From NCBI GenBank assembly GCA_023399275.1, contig JAEWQH010000066.1:1-25518 (forward strand): 25,518 nt of DNA, in the 5' to 3' direction. The notes below the pieces were generated by a model, which worked only from the letters and a program-made list of their open reading frames with translations, made no database searches and had not been told where the DNA came from. The first letter of the stretch is position 1; each line of letters opens with the position of its first letter. The position numbers were made by a program, and so were the translations under genes. Shown here piece after piece: positions 21,528 to 25,518 of this stretch. Source of the DNA: Bacillota bacterium (lineage in GTDB: Bacteria; Bacillota; Clostridia; Christensenellales; CAG-138).

Positions 21528-22682
21528 TTAGTTGCGCTGCAGCGCCTCGATGGGCGTCATCTTGCTCGCCTTTGCGGCAGGATAGCTGCCAAACGCCACG
21601 CCGATGACCACACAGAAGAGCAGGGCGACGATGGCCGCGCGCCACTCGATGGCGATCGTCATGTCCGCAATCATGCCGAAGACGCGCAGGCCCAGCGCGG
21701 AAAGCCCGAGCCCGATCAACCCGCCCAGGATGGAGAGCACACAGGCCTCGATGAGGAACTGCATCATGATATGGCTCCTGCGCGCGCCGATGGCTTTCCG
21801 GATGCCGATTTCACGCGTGCGCTCCGCAACGGACACAAGCATGATGTTCATGATGCCGATGCCGCCAACCAACAGTGAGATGGCGGCGATGCCGCCGAGC
21901 ATCAGCGAGAGCGTGCTCATCACGTCGTCCAGCGTATCGAGCAGCTCGCTCATGTTGTAGACGGTGTAGCTATCCTCGTCTCCGGTCAGCAGCAGCATCT
22001 GATACTCCGTCTGCGCCTGCGCGACATCCACGGTGTTGGTCGAGGATGCTTTGACATAGGCGGTGGTGATCGCGGTGCTGTCTGCGATGCGCTGCGCCGT
22101 CGTCAGCGGAATCAGAATCTGCGAGTCCGTGCTCGATCCCGTTTCGGCAAGCAGGCCGACGATGGTGAACGTATGCCCGCTCATCGTAAACGTGTTTCCC
22201 ACAACGTCATAGCTTTCATAGAGTTCGCCGGCGACCTCGGTGCCGATTACCGCTGTGTAGGTGCGCCACTCCAGGTCGGAGTTCACGATCGCCCGCCCGG
22301 ACTCCATATCCTGCCCGGCGATGTCCATGTATTCGTCGGTCACGCCAATGGCGGAGACGCTGGTGTAGTTGGAGCCGCTGCGCGCGGTGCTGCTGACCGT
22401 GAGATAAGGGGCGACGCCCGCAACCGCGTCGAAGTCCTCCAACGCGAGAAAATCGTCCGCGTCTAAGGTGATGTCCTCGTCCGTTATGGTGACGGTCAGC
22501 AGATCCGAGCCCATCGAGGAGATGGCACTGGTGATGCTGCTCGTCGTGCTCTGCGCGATGGAGACGAGTATGATCACGCTCATCACGCCGATGATGATGC
22601 CGAGCATCGTCAGAAACGAGCGCATCTTGTTGGCCAGCGTCGAGCGAACCGCAAGGCGCAGGGAGTTTAAAAACATGGTCAT
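21528..22682 (-). CDS. MacB-type ABC transporter permease (FtsX-like)
   Basis: A 384-aa permease with the four-helix MacB layout. Helix 1 is at about 20-42 in the typical N-K-M-R-S-F-L-T-M-L-G-I-I-I-G-V segment. A large extracytoplasmic domain (about 45-265) follows, then three C-terminal helices (about 268-298, 318-345, 355-378). R-T-R-E-I-G-I-R-K-A-I-G-A between helices 2 and 3 is the coupling-helix signature that contacts the ATPase. It ends K-M-T-P-I-E-A-L-Q, as in the family. The gene starts inside the stop of the ATPase gene (ATGA overlap, 22679-22682); a second ATG two codons later is possible. Partners are the ATPase and the adaptor upstream. In a Gram-positive cell it likely moves peptides, lipids or antimicrobials from membrane to outside; substrate unknown. 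Confidence 0.92.
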   Translation of the reverse strand: MTMFLNSLRLAVRSTLANKMRSFLTMLGIIIGVMSVIILVSIAQSTTSSITSAISSMGSDLLTVTITDEDITLDADDFLALEDFDAVAGVAPYLTVSSTARSGSNYTSVSAIGVTDEYMDIAGQDMESGRAIVNSDLEWRTYTAVIGTEVAGELYESYDVVGNTFTMSGHTFTIVGLLAETGSSTDSQILIPLTTAQRIADSTAITTAYVKASSTNTVDVAQAQTEYQMLLLTGDEDSYTVYNMSELLDTLDDVMSTLSLMLGGIAAISLLVGGIGIMNIMLVSVAERTREIGIRKAIGARRSHIMMQFLIEACVLSILGGLIGLGLSALGLRVFGMIADMTIAIEWRAAIVALLFCVVIGVAFGSYPAAKASKMTPIEALQRN

Positions 22683-23365
22683 GCGATCCCCGCCTCCTCC
22701 TGCGAACGAAACAGCCGCCCGTCGCGCACATAGACCGTGCGCTGCGCCTGCCGCGCGATTTCGTCGTTGTGTGTGATCAGCACGATGGTGTACCCCTCCT
22801 CGGAGAGCCTGTGGATCAGCCGCATGATGTCGGTTCCGCTCTTGCTGTCGAGGTTGCCCGTGGGTTCATCCGCGAGGATCACGCGGGAGTTGCTCGCCAG
22901 CGCGCGGGCAATCGCCACGCGCTGCTGCTGCCCGCCGGAGAGCTGGCTCGGCCGGTGCTGCATGCGGTTGCCGAGCCCCACCTGCTCGAGCGCGGCTTTC
23001 GCGCGCTCAATGCGCTCCTTCTGCGTGTGTTTTTGGTAGATCAGCGGGAGCTCCACGTTTTCCAGCGCGCTCATCGAATCGAGCAGGTTGAACTGCTGAA
23101 ACACAAAGCCGATCTTCTCGCTGCGAATCAGCGAAAGCTCCTTATCCGTACACTCCGCTATGTTCACGCCGTCCAGGATGTACCGGCCGGAATCCGGCAG
23201 GTCAAGACAGCCCATCACGTTCATCAACGTCGTTTTCCCGGAGCCGGAAGGCCCGCAAATGGCCACAAACTCCTTGGGTCTGACGTGCAGCGAGGCGTCG
23301 TCCAACGCATGGACCGCTTCGTCGCCTACATAGTAGGTCTTATAGATGTGTTCCAGCAGCAGCAT
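22679..23365 (-). CDS. MacB/LolD-type ABC transporter ATPase
   Basis: A 228-aa ATP-binding subunit, all motifs intact. Walker A is G-P-S-G-S-G-K-T (38-45), the Q-loop Gln is in F-V-F-Q-Q-F-N-L-L (87-95), and the signature is L-S-G-G-Q-Q-Q-R (142-149). Walker B is V-I-L-A-D-E-P (162-168), followed by T-G-N-L-D, and the switch His is H199 in L-I-T-H-N. A-x-x-x-V-x-x-P-L-I-Y is the family hallmark region. Start: an open frame reaches back to 23428, but ATG 23365 has GGAAAGGAG 6 bases ahead and begins the conserved sequence M-L-L-L-E-H-I. It is 59 bases after the adaptor gene and overlaps the permease by 4 bases, giving a compact three-gene operon. Confidence 0.95.
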   Translation of the reverse strand: MLLLEHIYKTYYVGDEAVHALDDASLHVRPKEFVAICGPSGSGKTTLMNVMGCLDLPDSGRYILDGVNIAECTDKELSLIRSEKIGFVFQQFNLLDSMSALENVELPLIYQKHTQKERIERAKAALEQVGLGNRMQHRPSQLSGGQQQRVAIARALASNSRVILADEPTGNLDSKSGTDIMRLIHRLSEEGYTIVLITHNDEIARQAQRTVYVRDGRLFRSQEEAGIA

Positions 23366-23424
23366 GGCGCGCTCCTTTCCCACACTCTGGCGTTCGTAAT
23401 TGTCGATGCAGCATAGCGCGCTCC

Positions 23425-25101
23425 TCAATTGCCGCCCATCGGGCCGCCGCCGCTCATGCCGCCGCCGCTCTGGCCGCCGCTCATGCCGCCGCTGGGCATC
23501 TGGAAGTCTCCGCTCTGGCCACTGCTCATGCCACCGCCAAAGCTGAAGGTGGTCACCGTGTCTTCACTCTCCGTATACGTAGCGGTGCTCGTGCGCTCCG
23601 GCACCCAGATAACATCGCCCGCCGCAAGGCTCTCTGCGGTAATCGCGATATAGGAGCCGTCCGACATCCCGGTGGTGACGGTGAGCTTGGTGAGCTTGTC
23701 GAGATCGAGGCTGTCCGCGTCCGCCGTGGAGCCCGCCTGCGTGTCTGCATCCGCAAGGTATACATACGCCTCGTCGCCATCATACTGTACGGCTGAGACG
23801 GATACGATCAGTGTCTCCCCGCTGGTTTCCACCGTGATCTCCGCCGAGACGCTCATGCCGGGATATGCTCCCTCGATGGGCTCGGTGGTGATGGTGGCGG
23901 TGTAGCTGGTTACGTAGCTCCCGCTGCCGGAGTAAGAGATATTGGTCACGGTGCCCGTAAACTCGCCCTCCAGCGCATCCAGCGTGATGGTTGCGCTCTG
24001 GCCAAGCTTCACGCTCGCGATATCCAGCTCGTCGATGGACAGCGAGATGGTGAAGCCGCCCGTCCCGGTCAGCGTGCAGACCGACGTGCCCGCGGCGACC
24101 GTGTCGCCCGCAGCGACGCTGAGCGCGGTGAGCGTGCTGTCCGCATCCGCCTTGACAGTGAGCTGCGCCTCCAGGTCGGCGATCTGCTCAAGCAGATCCG
24201 CCTCGGTGGCCTTCAGTGCGGTATAGGTCGAGGTAGGTGCGCCTTCCGCAAGCGTGAACACCGTTGTTCCCTTGCTGACTTTCTGATTGTCGCTCACCGC
24301 GACGGTGGCGATCTTGCCCGAGGCCGCGGTGACCTCGACATATTCGTTGACGGTGATCTCGCCCGAACCGAGCGTGTTTCCGCTCTCACTTACGACCGTC
24401 GCCGCAGTGCCGATGGGATAGTAGTCATCGGTAAACACCACCGTCGCCTGGCCATCCTCGATCTTGGTGATATAGCCTTCCTGTTCGTCCTCGCCGATGG
24501 TGACGGTGACCGCGTCATAGCGCTCCATTCCCTCCGCCGCAGGGATGACGAGCTGCATCTTGCCGTCCGTCGCGATCAGGCAGAGATACTCCATATCGTC
24601 CGCAATGCTGCCGATCTGCGCCTGGATATCCTTTATAATGCCGCTTTTGGGGGCTGTGACCTTCAGGTTGGTGAGCAGCTGCTTGGCCGTTGCCAGCGAT
24701 GCACGCGTATCGCTGAGCTGATCCTTCAGATCGCTCAGGTCGCTCTCCACCTCTGCGGAGGTCATGGTCATGACCACGTCGCCGGCCTTGACCGCGTCGC
24801 CCGGCGCAAAGTTGACCGAGGTGACGGTCGCCTCCGCGGCGGTGGTTACGCTCTGCGTCTGCAGGGCTGCGAGCGTGCCGCTACCGCTGATGGTGGAGCT
24901 GATCTCGCCGCTTGAGACCGCGCTCGCGCGGTAACTCAGCCGGCTGGTTGCGCCGTTGTCCGCCTTGAGCAGGTTGAGCGCAATGATGGCCCCCGCTACG
25001 ACGATGACGGCCGCAACGCAGATCAATATGATATTGCGCGCGCGCTTTTGCTTCTTTTTCTTCTGCTTCGCAGCGGTAAACGATGTGTCGAAAGATTCCA
25101 T
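23425..25101 (-). CDS. HlyD/MacA-type efflux adaptor, internally duplicated
   Basis: A 558-aa membrane-anchored adaptor. It has a basic N-terminus (K-K-K-K-Q-K-R, 13-20), one membrane helix (about 22-44), and no lipobox. Outside, two lipoyl/hairpin units are visible. The first has a lipoyl half at 84-113, a coiled coil at about 115-146 and the other half from V-T-A-P-K-S-G-I-I at 148. The second has a lipoyl half at 255-285, a coiled coil at about 293-317 and the other half at 320-347. Each is followed by a beta-barrel-like segment. The C-terminus (about 522-558) is Gly/Ser/Met/Gln-rich. Start ATG 25101 has GGAGG 12 bases ahead; an in-frame TAG just upstream excludes a longer start. It is first in the operon with the ATPase and permease. 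Confidence 0.88.
   Translation of the reverse strand: MESFDTSFTAAKQKKKKQKRARNIILICVAAVIVVAGAIIALNLLKADNGATSRLSYRASAVSSGEISSTISGSGTLAALQTQSVTTAAEATVTSVNFAPGDAVKAGDVVMTMTSAEVESDLSDLKDQLSDTRASLATAKQLLTNLKVTAPKSGIIKDIQAQIGSIADDMEYLCLIATDGKMQLVIPAAEGMERYDAVTVTIGEDEQEGYITKIEDGQATVVFTDDYYPIGTAATVVSESGNTLGSGEITVNEYVEVTAASGKIATVAVSDNQKVSKGTTVFTLAEGAPTSTYTALKATEADLLEQIADLEAQLTVKADADSTLTALSVAAGDTVAAGTSVCTLTGTGGFTISLSIDELDIASVKLGQSATITLDALEGEFTGTVTNISYSGSGSYVTSYTATITTEPIEGAYPGMSVSAEITVETSGETLIVSVSAVQYDGDEAYVYLADADTQAGSTADADSLDLDKLTKLTVTTGMSDGSYIAITAESLAAGDVIWVPERTSTATYTESEDTVTTFSFGGGMSSGQSGDFQMPSGGMSGGQSGGGMSGGGPMGGN
23446..23500. repeat. Short imperfect tandem repeat in the adaptor's C-terminal tail
   Basis: A 12-base unit, GCCGCCGCTCAT, occurs at 23446-23457 and again at 23473-23484 (27-base period), with related GCCGCCGC stretches between and after, encoding the S-G-G-M/G-Q-S tail. 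Slippage could change tail length between strains. Confidence 0.6.
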
Positions 25102-25350
25102 ATGATTCTATCGCCTCCAAATTCATTCGCCTTTGATCATATGAGCCGGTTGTGACACAAACATGGCAGCGAATCGCTGAAAATATGTACCATTTCGGCA
25201 CAAGCGGCCGGAATCCGGCCAAATTGCCCATGCGCGATAAAGCGTCGACATTATGCCAAGTTTTTGCCAAGATCGCCCGATAAGATAAGGAAAACCAATC
25301 AATACGCCGCGCGCGCTGTGCGCGGCCGCATACAGGGAGAGATTTGGAAG
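25102..25350. promoter_or_regulatory. Divergent control region with palindrome and phased direct repeats
   Basis: No gene was seen in this 249-base region. GGCCGGA-A-TCCGGCC (25206-25220) is a 7+1+7 palindrome. TGCCAAG occurs twice, at 25254-25260 and 25265-25271, 11 bases apart, as in OmpR/PhoB-type response-regulator sites (7-base repeats with 4-base gaps). No clear -35/-10 pair was found for either flanking gene, although TCGACA (25245-25250) and TTGCCA (25264-25269) are possible -35 elements for the plus-strand gene. Confidence 0.45.
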
Positions 25351-25518
25351 ATGAAACGAAACCCAATCGTGAAACCCCGCCGCGTGCTTGCCGCGCTGCT
25401 GGCGGCGACGCTGCTGTTTGGCTTGTGCTTTGCGGGCGCGGCCGCCCCTGCAAGCGTCTATGTCGCCAACGCATCGGAACTGGCCGCCGCGCTGAGCGAC
25501 GCGGCCACCAGCGGCGAC
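25351..25518 (+). CDS. N-terminus of a secreted protein, cut by the window end
   Basis: 56 codons are present and the frame stays open at the edge. A typical signal peptide is visible: basic start (M-K-R-N-P-I-V-K-P-R-R), hydrophobic core V-L-A-A-L-L-A-A-T-L-L-F-G-L, and a probable cut after A-P-A (33-35). The Cys26 context (G-L-C) does not fit a lipobox. The mature start, S-V-Y-V-A-N-A-S-E-L-A-A-A-L-S-D-A-A-T-S-G-D, resembles the opening of secreted beta-helix (pectin-lyase-fold) proteins, which often begin with an A-x-E-L-x-x-A-L repeat. That is a guess from a short stretch. GGGAGAG (25335-25341) is 9 bases before ATG 25351. It is divergent from the efflux operon. Confidence 0.75.
   Translation, partial: MKRNPIVKPRRVLAALLAATLLFGLCFAGAAAPASVYVANASELAAALSDAATSGD

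Noticed and set aside
25351..25518. Lipoprotein signal at Cys26
   Set aside because: The residue before Cys is Leu, which does not fit a lipobox; a signal-peptidase I site after A-P-A fits better.
1..25518. CRISPR arrays, tRNA/rRNA genes, insertion sequences, phage genes
   Set aside because: No regularly spaced repeats, no cloverleaf with CCA or T-loop pattern, and no transposase- or integrase-like protein were noticed in any frame.

Overview
The window looks like chromosomal DNA of a high-GC anaerobic Firmicute of the Clostridia type (inference). The reasons are GGAGG-type ribosome sites, sigma-A-like promoters, frequent rho-independent hairpins, an Nfn electron-bifurcating transhydrogenase, a VanZ protein, and an ECF sigma/beta-propeller pair of a kind common in Clostridia. 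No rRNA, tRNA, CRISPR array, transposase or phage gene was seen. Twenty-three coding regions are proposed; the last is cut by the window end.

Layout. (1) 1-2590: a long leader with two candidate promoters, then nfnA-nfnB, closed by a bidirectional terminator. (2) 2645-3905: a visibly AT-richer patch with a small two-helix membrane protein on the minus strand and a VanZ-family protein on the plus strand. (3) 3907-9755: a translation block of cca, glnS, gltX and ychF. (4) 9843-12274, minus: a secernin/C69 Ntn-hydrolase followed by a class-C-beta-lactamase-like serine hydrolase with a 4-base overlap. They are divergent from (5) 12459-14655, plus: a DMT/EamA transporter and two overlapping HAD phosphatases. 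(6) 14806-18299: an envelope-signalling locus. A minus-strand protein with a degenerate sigma region 2 and a C-terminal membrane anchor is divergent from an ECF sigma factor, which overlaps the gene for a membrane-anchored beta-propeller protein and probable anti-sigma. (7) 18454-20004: a CLC-type H+/Cl- antiporter with a C-terminal RCK_C-like domain. (8) 20100-21365, minus: a YcxB-like membrane protein, then an uncharacterised protein. (9) 21528-25101, minus: a three-gene MacB-type export system (adaptor, ATPase, permease) whose adaptor appears internally duplicated. (10) 25351 to the end: the start of a secreted protein, divergent from the export operon across a 249-base region with a palindrome and phased direct repeats.

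How the parts work together. Nfn couples NADH, NADPH and ferredoxin pools. The translation block provides tRNA end repair, Gln- and Glu-tRNA charging and a ribosome-associated ATPase. The sigma/propeller locus is the most system-like part: a cytoplasmic sigma factor, a likely membrane anti-sigma with a large outside sensor domain, and a second membrane-tethered sigma-like protein, with back-to-back promoters between them. All assignments rest on reading motifs by eye; no database search was possible.
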